Of a DNA stretch of 64,000 nt, positions 35,089 through 45,633 are shown piece after piece (position 1 is the stretch's first letter; each line of letters starts with the position of its first letter). A program made the position numbers and the translations under genes. The DNA is from Cymodocea nodosa. Lineage: Eukaryota > Streptophyta > Magnoliopsida > Alismatales > Cymodoceaceae. The DNA lies in contig CM072336.1 of the NCBI GenBank assembly GCA_036874045.1, positions 26,735,501 through 26,799,500 on the forward strand, in the 5' to 3' direction. Below the pieces are notes generated by a model. It did not search any database and was not told the origin of the DNA. It was given only the letters and a program-made list of their open reading frames with translations.

Positions 35089-37622
35089 TCAGCTCCGTTT
35101 TATCTTGGATTCACCTTTGGCGAGAGTCATCCCTGATAGCTTGTTCACTTCATAAAGTAAAACAGAAGAGAAAATGAAACTGCAAGCAGAAACCAATGTG
35201 TTATATATTTGATCCTTCAGATATTAGTAATGAAAAATTACAAGAATTAAATCACATAGCTTAGAAATTACAAATGCATATATGTTGAATCGAATTAGGT
35301 TAATTGAGATAAAATTTGTTCCTATTGCTACATCAATCAAAATAAGCAGTTCTTGCAATCCCTGGAAAAATTGCGTGGATGTTTTCGTTTTTTCTAAATA
35401 AATGGTGGATTAGGTTGAATTTGGATGCTTTCTACAAATCGGACATTTCAGGGTAGACCATTCCAGTATGTCCTGTTGTCACTTCAAATTTGTTGTTCAA
35501 AGTTATAAAACCGAAAAGGAATCCACTTGCAATCTGGCAAACATTGACAACATCAAGGAAATTTAATTATCCATAAATATTTTATTCCATCTTTTGCCCT
35601 TTTTTTAAGATTGTTTTTTCTCCCTAGTTTGTTTTGCTCAAAAATGAATTCATGATAAAGGAAAAATAAGGTGTTCAGATCATTTTGAAATTATGACTGT
35701 GAGATATAAAAGCACTAGTACATGCTTAGAACACTAGACCAAACACCAAAATGATTTATGTTATAGGATCTGGCGGTACCATGTTGTAATGCAGACACGA
35801 TGCACAGTGCCAGCAGCAATGAGAGCGACGCTTTCTGCCAAAAATACTGCAAGAGCAAAATATTGGATCTGTTAGAATAGATGTCGTATGGAGGCAATTC
35901 AAGGAGAATCAGGGGTGCTAAGAGCACAAGAACCCCATGAAAATATACCAACCAGCACCCCATCCAGTTTTAATGCCAGAAGATTCCTGGAAGTTCCCAA
36001 TGAACTGCAAGACGCATTTCTCAATCAGTAAAAACCACAGCATTCTTTTTTGTTCACTAGCATTATGGCAACAATAACTTCTTGGTTGGATATGAAGATC
36101 CTTGATGATTGCCCATTTCAAGTTTCCTTTTGATCAATAGCATACAGCACATGTTCAAACTTCAAAAAGTTTGGATAGCGACAACCATACAGGACAAGGA
36201 CATCATTATGGCATGGTGGGAAAGGAAAAAAATTATCATTCTATAATTATTGGCCATCAATGTCTTAACCCCTTTAAAATAATATTTTGTGCACAGACCC
36301 TATCAATTTAATAAATGGATAATTTGAATAGATAAAGAGGGAAATATAGACATGGTAAATAATGCTTTATCAATATCCAAACTTTTGAAATACATGGAAA
36401 ATATTTTGCACCGATAGCCTACCAATTTAATAAATAGATAAATTTTCTAACACATATCCATTAAATAAAAGAGGCAATGAGTAAGGTTATTGAATAGGTA
36501 AAGGGAAAACCTAGCACATGAGACTTCCACCAATGTGAGATCTATAGGTCCACTAGTAAGCAGCCCTACCTCCATAAATAAAGAAGTTTTTTGAAAGAAC
36601 CATAAATAGAAAGGCTCCTCCTAGGATTTGATCCTATTGACCTCTAGGTTACAATAAAGTAACTTTACCATTACACAAAGGCTTGCTCTCAAGTAGGATA
36701 ATGGGTAGGATAAAGTAACTCTTTCTACATTTATGATAGGTTTTATAACATTCTTTCTTTTTTTTATTATCTTTAGTATATCTTCATTTCGCTACCAACT
36801 TTCTTTACCTACTGGACTTGTTTTACAATACTTTATTAAAATTTCCTTAGCAATTTTTTAACACAAATGGTAACTCCATTCTAATTTATTAACCTTCTCC
36901 ATCTAGTTCCAATATTCCTTCTTTTAGCAAATTATCTAAAAATATCTTTTTCATTTTCTTTTTAAATTCCACTACTTAATTCTTAGGTTTTTATGTACTT
37001 TTTCTATTTAATTTTGACACTAATATATAATACCAACAACTTATGTTATGTAATGGATAAAATTAGCAATCCTGATTGAAATCATGAAAATATTGAAACA
37101 TCAATGTGTGTCGACAAAATTTCACCAACATGTGTTGGTTTTTAGACTTACGAACATGACATTGAAGTCAACAGCGATGTGTTAACAAAAGGTGATCTTA
37201 TTTACTATGCTTCTACTGAAATAATTTTGATGTCAAAATTTTACTGACAAAGAGAAACAATGAAGTACAATCGGTTGGAACACAGAAACAACATTAGTTA
37301 AATCAGGGTCTCAGTTGCAATAACAGCACATTGGAATAATCAATTTTGTAAAATATAGATGTGTAGGTCACATACATCAGTCAATCTTCAATTTATTAAT
37401 TGTGGTATTGATTATTGTTTACACTATCTCCATAAGTAATAGAAAGCAATAAATAAACTTACTCACCGTGAACACCACAAGAAATAAGAGAGAGCTAACA
37501 AAACCCCCAAGTATTGTCAACATCTCAGAAGATGACAATTTTCCACGGTTCATCTCCATAACAGAGAGAATTATGACAAACAAAAGAAAAGAGTATAGCA
37601 TGGATCTTCCTGGCCCAGTCAT
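35089..37622 (-). CDS. KRTCAP2: KRTCAP2/KCP2-type oligosaccharyltransferase subunit
   Basis: Four minus-strand exons, in coding order 37622-37467, 36004-35953, 35846-35780 and 35179-35089. Phases close (156+52+67+91 nt), giving 121 residues. The product matches keratinocyte-associated protein 2, a small membrane subunit of the ER oligosaccharyltransferase complex acting in N-glycosylation. The first exon encodes MTGPGRSMLYSFLLFVIILS and LSSSEMLTILGGFVSSLLF. Then come FIGNFQESSGIKTGWGA, VFLAESVALIAAGTVHRVC and the final CFIFSSVLLYEVNKLSG with a basic tail (KIKRS). The conserved HRVCITTC block and three to four hydrophobic segments agree with the animal protein (136 residues in human). A putative acceptor CTTCAG immediately before ATC-ATG (about 37626) suggests a 5' UTR intron. 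Intron 1 contains an antisense Au-type SINE. Confidence 0.93.
36497..36690 (-). mobile_element. Au-type SINE in KCP2 intron 1
   Basis: Read on the minus strand it starts GAGAGCAAGCCTTTGTG and has TAATGGTAAAGTTAC (A-box region), then ACCTAGAGGTCAATAGGATC and a B-box-like GGATCAAATCC. The 3' body includes GGTAGGGCTGC and a CTCACATTGGTGG block. This is the order of the plant Au SINE family. The element is on the minus strand, the same sense as the KCP2 transcript, and is better preserved than the copy at about 32 kb. Confidence 0.75.
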
Positions 37623-38760
37623 GATCTGAAGATTACCTACAACAGTGACAGCAGAGTTAATGAAGACCCAGTACCAAAATTGACTAGACGGCTATAGTAA
37701 AGAAAAAAGGAATGAATGACGAAATCACTATTTATTCTAACCAAAGAAAAAGTTAAAAAAAAAAAACTAGGAAATTCAAATATGGGTACTAAGTAGAGCA
37801 GAGATCTAGATTTTAAAAAATAAAAAATATTGCTATCAAATTCTCCAGCTACATACAATGCTTCTCATAACAATCAATACAACTATAATTTTCATGGTGA
37901 TTAGAATTTTAATAATTTTAATTAGAATTTCAATAATCAATTCATTTTAAACAATGAATCCAAGCTATCCATTTTGATTAGAATTTTAATTATAATTTTC
38001 ATGCTCATATTCATCGAACCTATTGGCCTAGGTCCTTAACATCCACAGCATCCGCAGCACCACCTTCTTCAAGATGAGAAAGATAAATGATTCGCTTAGA
38101 AGGCCAAAATTCTAGCACTAAATCAGTAAGGTCTGGACAAATGTTGGACAATAACACTTCGTATATAGGTTGAACCCTATCAAGGCATGGTGCCTTCTCT
38201 CCAATGATGCCTAGGCATGGATAGGGGTACAAGTCAACATGAGTACAAATATAGACACCTAAAATTTTTCAAATTAGATGGCATGGATACATGTCCAAGT
38301 ATTACTTCTAATGACATGAATGCATGACATAGATATAGCTGATTATTTAATACATGTACATTAGTTATGAGATTTTTACAAGAAAATAAATTAGGAAAAA
38401 AAGATAATAAACCTATAAATAAATTAATAAAACATATATGCATTAAATGTTTACAGCAGAACTCATTGATGATTTGTGCCAAATACTAATGAGATAATTA
38501 CAAATCATCGCTTACAAAAAATAACTATATTGGTCAAAAAATATGAAATGATGACTGAAGTCATAATTAATACAAGGGAGTATGATCTTAGAGTGTCGCA
38601 CATGAACAGGTATCATATGGTATGAGTATGCCAAGTAACCACAGGTATTGAGTATCATAGCTTTTCTCCTACCATGTTGAAGACCAACTCTGGAAATCCC
38701 TCAAAAGAAAACTTTTGCAACAATCAATCAGTATCCTCAATAAAGGGCAGAAATTTTGGG

Positions 38761-38975
38761 CACCACCATAGAGATTTCTTGAAATGGTTCATTCCTCAAA
38801 CTAGTTGTGCACAATTTCCACACTAGTAATATTGTTTAACCTTCTAGTATTGGCAACACCTAGAACACCACCCTAGAGATTTTTTGAAAAGGTTCCTTCC
38901 TTAACTTGTTGCCCAATTTTCACTCTGCTAATCTTGTTTAACTTTCTAGTATTACCATCCTCCTCTTTAAGCTAT
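38761..38975. repeat. 115-bp-period tandem duplication
   Basis: CACCACC(A/C)TAGAGATTT begins at 38761 and again at 38876. Each copy continues through a GGTTC(A/C)TTCCT block and TTGTTTAAC(C/T)TTCTAGTATT. The copies have diverged by many substitutions. Confidence 0.8.
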
Positions 38976-39148
38976 ATTTCTCTATATATCTGGTGATAGC
39001 TAATTTCCTCCAGTATCAAAAAATGCTACAAGTCAAGGTTAAAAGACATCCTCTCTCTCATGATCAGAACTGGCATCCCAAGGTTTCTTTTCTCTGGTTC
39101 ACAATCTGAACTTCTCAAGAAAGTATAACTTTTTTCCATTTGAGATAT

Positions 39149-39231
39149 GGTATGTGTTCTCATGAGATGGTCTCATGTTAGACTTTTTTCATGAGTCTGA
39201 ACCATGAGATCATCTCCTGAGAACACATACC
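39149..39231. repeat. 83-bp foldback (inverted repeat with short loop)
   Basis: The left arm GGTATGTGTTCTCATGAGAT onward (39149-39184) and the right arm ending TCTCCTGAGAACACATACC (to 39231) are inverted complements over about 36-38 bases with a few mismatches, around a loop of about 8-10 bases. Single-stranded RNA or DNA from here would form a strong hairpin. Confidence 0.85.
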
Positions 39232-39339
39232 AATGAAAGAACTTCTCGATGAGAGCATTCTCATGAAAAAAGCTCCAACTTCAATGAGAACATCTCATGC
39301 GACCATGTTCTCAATGAAAGAAATGAGTCATGATTAAGT

Positions 39340-39960
39340 CTCCTTGGACCATAGTGCTCTAAACCTTCCCAACCAATGCTTGGAGCTCAGCATTCTTGAA
39401 CCACCTAATTCCACTCCAAAAGACCCCTTCTAAATGCAAGCCCATGGCAAAACAAGATAGGAACATTATCTGAACACACCCTAGAACCACAGACTTATTG
39501 ATAATGATCCTACCATGAACCATCGCCATGAACTTGTCAATCCTTAGCATGGTTGTATCCTCCTACATATCATGTGCCACTCCAATTGGGGAACAAGTGC
39601 ATCTTAACAGTGAAGCTCCCCCCACTATTTCCCCTTAGGAGGCCTAACTCTATTGAAATCACCCATAATGAGCCAAGGAACTAACCACCAACAGCTTGAA
39701 TGATGCCAACTATTGAAGGCAATATTCCTTCTCTCACTATTGATTATGACCATAAACCACAGAACATGCCCAGATGAATCCATCTTCAATGTTCTTGAAT
39801 AGTAACAAGCATGAGAAGAGGTCCCCCCTCTCCTACCCAGCACATCTGGACACTTACCCCAAAAAACTAGGATTCCAAAACGGTGCACTCCTTGCCTATT
39901 TGAATAATTTTTTTCTCAAAAGGGCCACCAGCCAATTCTTGAAGATCAGTTTCTGAGATC
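39340..39960 (-). mobile_element. L1-type LINE endonuclease fragment (antisense)
   Basis: The minus strand encodes, over 39625-39888, a block with ILVFWGK near its start and WLIMGDFNRVRPPKGK at its end, matching the RILVFWD...GDFNxxRxPxE order of the plant L1 endonuclease. A further open segment at 39359-39550 continues in the expected direction. Frames shift between them. It is a plain LINE remnant. Confidence 0.65.
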
Positions 39961-40312
39961 AACATCTTAATCTCTTAAAGCCCCAACACCTAAGTACTTT
40001 GCTTTATAAGTGCATCCCCAATGAATTTTTGTTTAACCATTTGTTGCAAATCTCAAACATTTCACAAGATCATCTTTATGAGGAACCAGCTTGCATCGCT
40101 AAGAGACTCTCTCCGTGAGCTTCATGAGTTCTGCCTTCCAGGCATTTCTACTCTTAGATAGTCCCTTTTTTACTGAAAATTCTCTTACATTTTTATGTTT
40201 AGATATTCTCTTTGACTATCACTTGGATAGTCTCCTTTTCATTTTCTTTGTCCATCTACCTTGTATCTGCTTTTTTGAATGAATCTTGTACTGTTTCAAA
40301 AAAAAATCCTTT
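39960..40312 (+). mobile_element. LINE 3' end with poly(A)-like tail
   Basis: This plus-strand stretch has the look of a plant L1 3' end: pyrimidine-rich TTTTCATTTTCTTTGTCCAT and CCTTGTATCTGC, then TTTCAAAAAAAAA at 40298-40310. It is opposite in orientation to the neighbouring endonuclease fragment, so at least two LINE insertions or a rearrangement are involved. Confidence 0.45.
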
Positions 40313-42025
40313 ATGTTTATCAGTCAATAATTTAGGCATCAACTTCCAAAATACAGGTATCATTGACTTGACACAGGCTGGATACTATTGATATTCTACT
40401 GTAATGTGGTGGTGATATTAAATCTCATGTAACTTGACGACAGAGATAAATAGATTTTCTCAAATTTCTCATTAGAAATCAAGAAAACATGATGCTGTAA
40501 TGAATTCACCAACAGTTACATTGTGAAAGAATAGAATCTCTGTAAACTTGCATGCAGTGGGTGCTCACCGCATAGCAATCCAGGCTGGTGAACTTCGTAA
40601 GACTTTCTGAATAGAATAGCTAAATAGCTCAATTTTGGGTTTGCGGCATAGTAGTAAGGTGTCATGATCGTCAATCAACAAAGATCTTCTCCTGTGGTAG
40701 ACACTCTCACGCACTTGGCCAATTTTGATATGCCTCTTTTTTACTTTCTTAGCCACACATGGCTTAACAGAGAACTAATGTTTTCTGACCGACAAGAATT
40801 CAAGAGAATTTGTTGGACGCTATGGAATTATACTCCCACGGACATCATCCATACAGTCGAAGACAGATAATGCAAGTCAAAAAATAATGATGAGCTAAGC
40901 TTTTAAATCGCAAACACTACAGTCTACGGTTATGGCTCCCGAATTTAACTATCTAGGGTTCAGATATTCTACCGAATTCCGCAGAATTTTTTTGAAAAAA
41001 GAAGAAGTGAACCTTCATTTTCCTACCGAAACAAAATGCAACCAAAGAGACGGTGAAGAAAGAAGAAAGAGAAAAGGAAGAAGCAAGGAAGTCAACGCCA
41101 TCCGAAACCGAGTGTACAAAACTAAAATCAGAACAAATCGGGCAGAATATGAATCTGGAAGGGGGGAAAAACGAAGACAATGACGAAGAAGGTGGATCTC
41201 GAAGAGAATCGAGTACCTCGCAAAGGCGCGCGGACGAGTTCGAGACCGCGGGTGAGGGATCTTCTGCTTTCTCCAGTCGAGTCTCCGCTTCCGGGACCGG
41301 AACTTGGACAGACAGATCCTTTTATTTGGTAAATGGATCAAATAGTGCTGCAGAAAATCATGTTTTTATTTTTATTTTTGGATAAAACCTGTTGTTTTAA
41401 AAAAGTAAAATAAAAGAATAATCGCCAACAGCAATTCGTGAACGCATACTCTTATAAGTTCAACAAATGTAGGAAACAATATTAACAATGTTAAAAAATA
41501 AAAGTAAAAATTACACTTGACAATCGTTAGTGTAAACTAAACTAACTTGTGACCTGACATTTTAAGATAAATGTGACATGATCTACATTTCTTGTGTCCT
41601 GTTTAAAATGAATATGGATTGTGAACTTAAACGCGTACCAGAAGTACTCGTTGCATATTTTATGCATGAATAGGGATTATTTGTGATCAGATCAAAGTAG
41701 GGAAAAATAAATTATACGAAAAGCTGCTATTATAACCTTTATGTATTCCACGAAATCCCATAAAATTCAAGGAAAAACATATAACCAAGTCAAGGACTTC
41801 AAAATCGTCACTTATGAACATTACGAAGCATCTGCGAGAGAGGATCATTTGGGATAGAAATTATGTTTTTTTAAAAACCCTAAACTGTTAAAAATGTGTT
41901 AGGGTTCGGTAAAGAATACGTTAAAAATTGCAATGGAAACATCGCAAAAAATACTTAACTTAGAAACCAAAGTTTTTAATTTCAAAATCAAAGATGGTAA
42001 AATAATAATTTATCAAAATCGAAGG

Positions 42026-42090
42026 TATAAAACAGCGCTACCTTTCCCTAACATTCGACGAGTAGCACCAGCGGCGGCGGCGGCGGCGGC
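42026..42090 (+). promoter_or_regulatory. PPR gene core promoter: TATA box and GCG-rich leader
   Basis: TATAAAA at 42026-42032 lies 76 bases upstream of the chosen ATG (42108), giving a predicted start of transcription near 42058. The short leader contains a (GCG)n trinucleotide run at about 42071-42090. This spacing supports the downstream ATG. Confidence 0.55.
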
Positions 42091-42107
42091 ACTGATGATT
42101 GCCGGCG

Positions 42108-43850
42108 ATGTGGTGGCGGAGGGCCCTAACGAGGAGCAATCCGATTCCCATTCTCTTCATTTCCACTCTCTCCTCCCCGTTTCCTCCTCCAAGTCTTCCG
42201 TCCAATTTCCAGTCTCTTCTCGTTACCATCCCCAAATCAGTAAACGCGGCCAAACCTCCAGCTGTACACTTCTCCTCTCTATCCACTGGGCGTCGGTCAC
42301 CAACACTCCATTTTAATGAAGGGGGTGCAGTAGGAGAGGTGGGGGAACGGGAGAAGGACGAAGAGGATCTTGTGGAGGAGTTGGCTTCGGGGGAAGAAGA
42401 TGCCGTTTTGAACAGCGACGTTGAGAAAATCATGACCATCATGCGCGCGTTCGAGGTGGACGCTGCAGAGGCAAAGAACAAGTTGGATCTTTGTGGCGTT
42501 CCAGCCTCGCCGGAGTTAGTGTCGGTGGCGATTTCTCGTCTTCGTAACGATTGGGCTGCGGCGTTCACGTTCTTTCTGTGGGCTGGAAGGCAACCGGGTT
42601 ATGCTCACTCTACATGGGAGTACCACTCCATGATATCTATCCTTGGAAAGATGCGGCGGTTCGACACGGCTTGGTCGCTGATCAATGATATGAGACGGGC
42701 GTCGCCGTCTTTCGTCACGCCCCAGACGCTGATGATACTGATCAGGAGGTATTCTGCTGTCCATGAAGTCGCCAAGGCGATCAATGCTTTCTACGCGTTC
42801 AAGAAATTCGGGTTCACTCCGGGAATCGAGGATTTCCACGGGCTCCTGAGCGCGCTTTGCAGGTATAAAAACGTGGAGGATGCTGAGCATTTGCTGTTGT
42901 GCAACGAGAAGACCTATCCTTTCCAGACGAAGAGCTTTAACATTGTTCTCAATGGGTGGTGCAACGCTCTGGTGGTTGTTAGGGAGGCGAAGAGATTCTG
43001 GAAGAGTATGGAGAGTAGGGGAATTCCATTTGATGTGGTGTCCTATGGGAGTATGATCTCCTGCTTCTCCAAGGCTGGGAGTTTACGCGATGTCCTTAAG
43101 CTGTTCGATAAAATGAGGGAAACGGGAATTGAACCAGATAGGAAGGTTTATAATTCTGTCATCTATGCTCTTGCGAAATCCAATTGTGTAAAGGAAGCAA
43201 AAGATCTCGTCAAGAGCATGGAAGAGAAGGGTATTTGCCCAAATGCTGTTACCTATAATTCTTTGATCAGGCCGATGTGCAAGGCTCGGCGAACTCAGGA
43301 TGCACAACAGTTGTTTGACGAGATGATTAAGAGAGGCATTTCACCTTGTATTCGGACTTTCCATGCCTTCTTCCGCACACTCCGGACAACTGAAGAGGTG
43401 TTTGCACTTTTGGGTGTAATGAAAAGTTCTAGATGTAGGCCTGAAATTGAGACTTACATCATGCTGATAAGAAAGCTGTGTAGATGGCAGCAGTTTGAGA
43501 AGGTTTCTGAGCTGTGGAATGATATATGTGCGAATGGACCCTGTCCTGACCGGAGCGCATATGTTGTCTTGATACATGGTTTGTTTTTGAATGGGAAATT
43601 AGAAGTGGCTCACAAGTACTATGAAGAGATGAAGACTAAAGGATTTTCTCCGGAACCAAGGACTGATGAGATGATTCTTGCATGGCTTTCTGGTAGAGAT
43701 ACCGTTGGGAAAGTAGGTGATAAAGGGGCAACCCAAGATATCGATAGACAAAGCAAGAGAAATCTTTCAAATAAAACAAGGACAAACAGAGATTATCTGA
43801 AACCTGAAATTAGAAATGTTTCCAGGGAGCGTGGATTCTCTCTTGGGTAG
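42108..43850 (+). CDS. P-class pentatricopeptide repeat protein, mitochondrial (At5g15010-like)
   Basis: A single exon of 580 residues, intronless as usual for PPR genes. The start MWWRRALTRSNP is basic and free of acids, like a mitochondrial presequence. Residues about 75-105 are acidic, followed by a helical leader (LNSDVEKIMTIMRAF) and NDWAAAFTFFLWAGRQPGYA. About ten 35-residue repeats run from residue 168 to about 520, for example TKSFNIVLNGWCNALVVVRE, VVSYGSMISCFSKAGSLRDV and AVTYNSLIRPMCKARRTQDA. One repeat near IRTFHAFFRTLRTTEEVF is short. No E, DYW or SMR domain is present, so it is P class: these bind organelle RNA for processing, stability or translation. The order of motifs agrees with Arabidopsis At5g15010 as I remember it. 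The C-terminal 50 residues are basic and unlike the repeats. The RNA target cannot be read from the sequence. Confidence 0.93.
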   Translation: MWWRRALTRSNPIPILFISTLSSPFPPPSLPSNFQSLLVTIPKSVNAAKPPAVHFSSLSTGRRSPTLHFNEGGAVGEVGEREKDEEDLVEELASGEEDAVLNSDVEKIMTIMRAFEVDAAEAKNKLDLCGVPASPELVSVAISRLRNDWAAAFTFFLWAGRQPGYAHSTWEYHSMISILGKMRRFDTAWSLINDMRRASPSFVTPQTLMILIRRYSAVHEVAKAINAFYAFKKFGFTPGIEDFHGLLSALCRYKNVEDAEHLLLCNEKTYPFQTKSFNIVLNGWCNALVVVREAKRFWKSMESRGIPFDVVSYGSMISCFSKAGSLRDVLKLFDKMRETGIEPDRKVYNSVIYALAKSNCVKEAKDLVKSMEEKGICPNAVTYNSLIRPMCKARRTQDAQQLFDEMIKRGISPCIRTFHAFFRTLRTTEEVFALLGVMKSSRCRPEIETYIMLIRKLCRWQQFEKVSELWNDICANGPCPDRSAYVVLIHGLFLNGKLEVAHKYYEEMKTKGFSPEPRTDEMILAWLSGRDTVGKVGDKGATQDIDRQSKRNLSNKTRTNRDYLKPEIRNVSRERGFSLG

Positions 43851-45633
43851 CTGAATCTGCTGGTTAGAGCTGAAGACAATAAAAACTTGACGCATTTCAT
43901 TAAAATTTGAATGGGGTTTTACAGAAAACTTGTGTACATTGATTGAAAAAGAAGTGGTATGTTCCTACGCTTTTATGCATCTTATTATTGTTATCTAATT
44001 ATGTGTGTCCAGTTGTAGTAGGGACGCCAAACTCAAAACTAAGTTTTTATGGAAATAGTCATCATACCACATCTTATCCGGTTATACTCATTTCCACCAA
44101 TGCGAGAACATATCAACAATTTGATTGCATTTCATTATGCAGATTTCTGCAATGAAAAACAGTGTTCATCAGGCTGATCCCTTTCTAATATTTATCTTCT
44201 CGTATATTAGCTAAAAACTAGTGTATCTTGCTAGGTAGAACGTAGATAGAGGGTGGGTATGATACTTGCAGAGTATCTACTTAATGATATATTTACTAGA
44301 TATAAGTATAGAAGAATCCTTGCCTAAAACGTAGAATTTTCTGAAAATTTACAACGAGTTTATCTTTGCCTCTGATAACCAATGACTGCTAATATTATGT
44401 ACTTTCTTAATCTGATACGTGTGCTCTAACGGTGATTCTATTTTGGTGAATTATTAAAGAAATGTCTTGTGTGTTGATTGACTTTATTTTATTATAATTT
44501 TTTTTAATGCTTTATAGAAACTAGTATTTTCACTAAGTTTTACTTATTTATTTTTATTTAGCAAAATATTTTTATTGAATTATAATTAACTTCTGTTTTC
44601 TTGTTTTCTAGCAATCACATTTTTTTAATTTCTTAAAATGCAACTATCAAATTTTTTTGCAGTAACTTAATAAACATTTAAGGTTCTCTTTTTGGTGTGA
44701 CTTAAAGGAACTTCCATATTTCTAAGTGTAGAGAAAAATTCACGCTTTTTATTGGTTTGGAGAAAATGTGAATCATAATAATGTTTCAAGAATACTCTTA
44801 CATCAAATTATACACAACTAACCTTAACTATTTGGTGATATCAAAACACGGCAAATATTAATTTAGCGAAGACTTAAAATGCTCAGATCTGCAAGCATTT
44901 AACTTATTATTTAATTTAACTTCAAATGCGACTGTTAATTTTACATCCAGAAGAAGGAATCATGAATCATGACTGGTTAGCTACTATGATTGATTTATAG
45001 CTGTTCAACATAGATTTGACACCTTTTTCTTTAAATCATATTATTGAATTAAAAGTTGTTTATATGGGGATCAATATGAACGCATGGGTGCCAGTTCTAA
45101 GATTTGTTTTTCATTTTTCTATTTGAAAGAATCATTTTCATTGCACATATTTCTAAAATGTCTTTCATATTTCCCTGGATTTCAGCTTGTTAATATTCTA
45201 GATGTGCAACCATGGAGCAGAAAGCCATCATCAATCTTTGATTGTGTGAATGCGATGAGGACGAGGTAATTCGCCTGTGATCTATTGTTTAGCATATTGC
45301 ATGGTAGTGTACCATAACATTTTATTTTAAGAGATCCTCTGGACGGCCAGAAAGAAGGCGCCCTGTGCTTTGTGCCTATTTTTTGGCTAAAACACTTATA
45401 TTTTCACAAAAAAACCAAGACCTTGGTGGTGCGTAACACCAAAGCACATGTAGTGAGAACTAGCAAATATTTGATATTTTTCTAGTTATGTACAGGAGCT
45501 TTCCCCACTTGGGCTGTGACTTCTGTTTCTGTTTGAATGGAAAGCAGAGAGGAAGGAAAACCAAAAGTATCGTAGATCATGATTCGTTTGTCCTGCTTGA
45601 TTGGCTTGTTTCGATGATCCCTACCCTATTAAC
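43851..45633. other. Intergenic between convergent PPR and NAC genes
   Basis: AT-rich, with no recognised gene apart from one exon-like segment (45187-45267, listed separately). Positions 44450-44700 are especially rich in T runs. The two neighbouring genes end towards each other across this stretch. Confidence 0.5.
45187..45267 (+). other. Orphan exon-like segment
   Basis: A pyrimidine-rich acceptor (CTGGATTTCAG, ending 45186) and a donor (GAG|GTAATT) bound an open stretch encoding LVNILDVQPWSRKPSSIFDC and VNAMRTR. It reads like a real coding exon in composition and splice sites, but I do not recognise the protein and find no partner exons on either side. It could be a remnant of a lost gene, an exon carried in by a transposon, or chance. 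Confidence 0.25.

Larger units (their letters stand above)
37643..42025. other. Transposon-rich spacer between KCP2 and PPR; possible KCP2 5' UTR intron
   Basis: It contains LINE pieces (about 39340-40312), a tandem duplication (38761-38975), a foldback (39149-39231) and a GC-rich island at about 41040-41340. On the minus strand that island ends in GCGAG|GTACTC at 41217/41216, a usable donor, with a TATA-like AAATAAAAG near 41325. Together with the acceptor at about 37626, this suggests that the KCP2 transcript starts near 41.3 kb and has a 3.6-kb 5' UTR intron. This is inference from splice signals only. Confidence 0.35.

Noticed and set aside
35432-35525. Alternative last exon for KCP2 (minus strand), in phase and ending in TAG
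   Set aside because: It fits by phase but needs a weak acceptor and lacks the LLYEVNKLSG ending of the family, which the exon at 35089-35179 has.
38020-38232. Minus-strand open frame ending in an EEGGAADAVDVKDLGQ-like stretch
   Set aside because: It looks gene-like in composition, but I know no match and the surroundings look like transposon debris.
40565-40756. Minus-strand open frame with a basic start and a KPKIELFSYSIQ-like end
   Set aside because: It has a coding-like flavour, but no family was recognised, there is no ATG in good context and no partner exons. Left unassigned.
42038-42568. 176-residue minus-strand open frame over the PPR gene start
   Set aside because: It is serine/arginine-rich shadow sequence opposite a well-supported PPR coding region.
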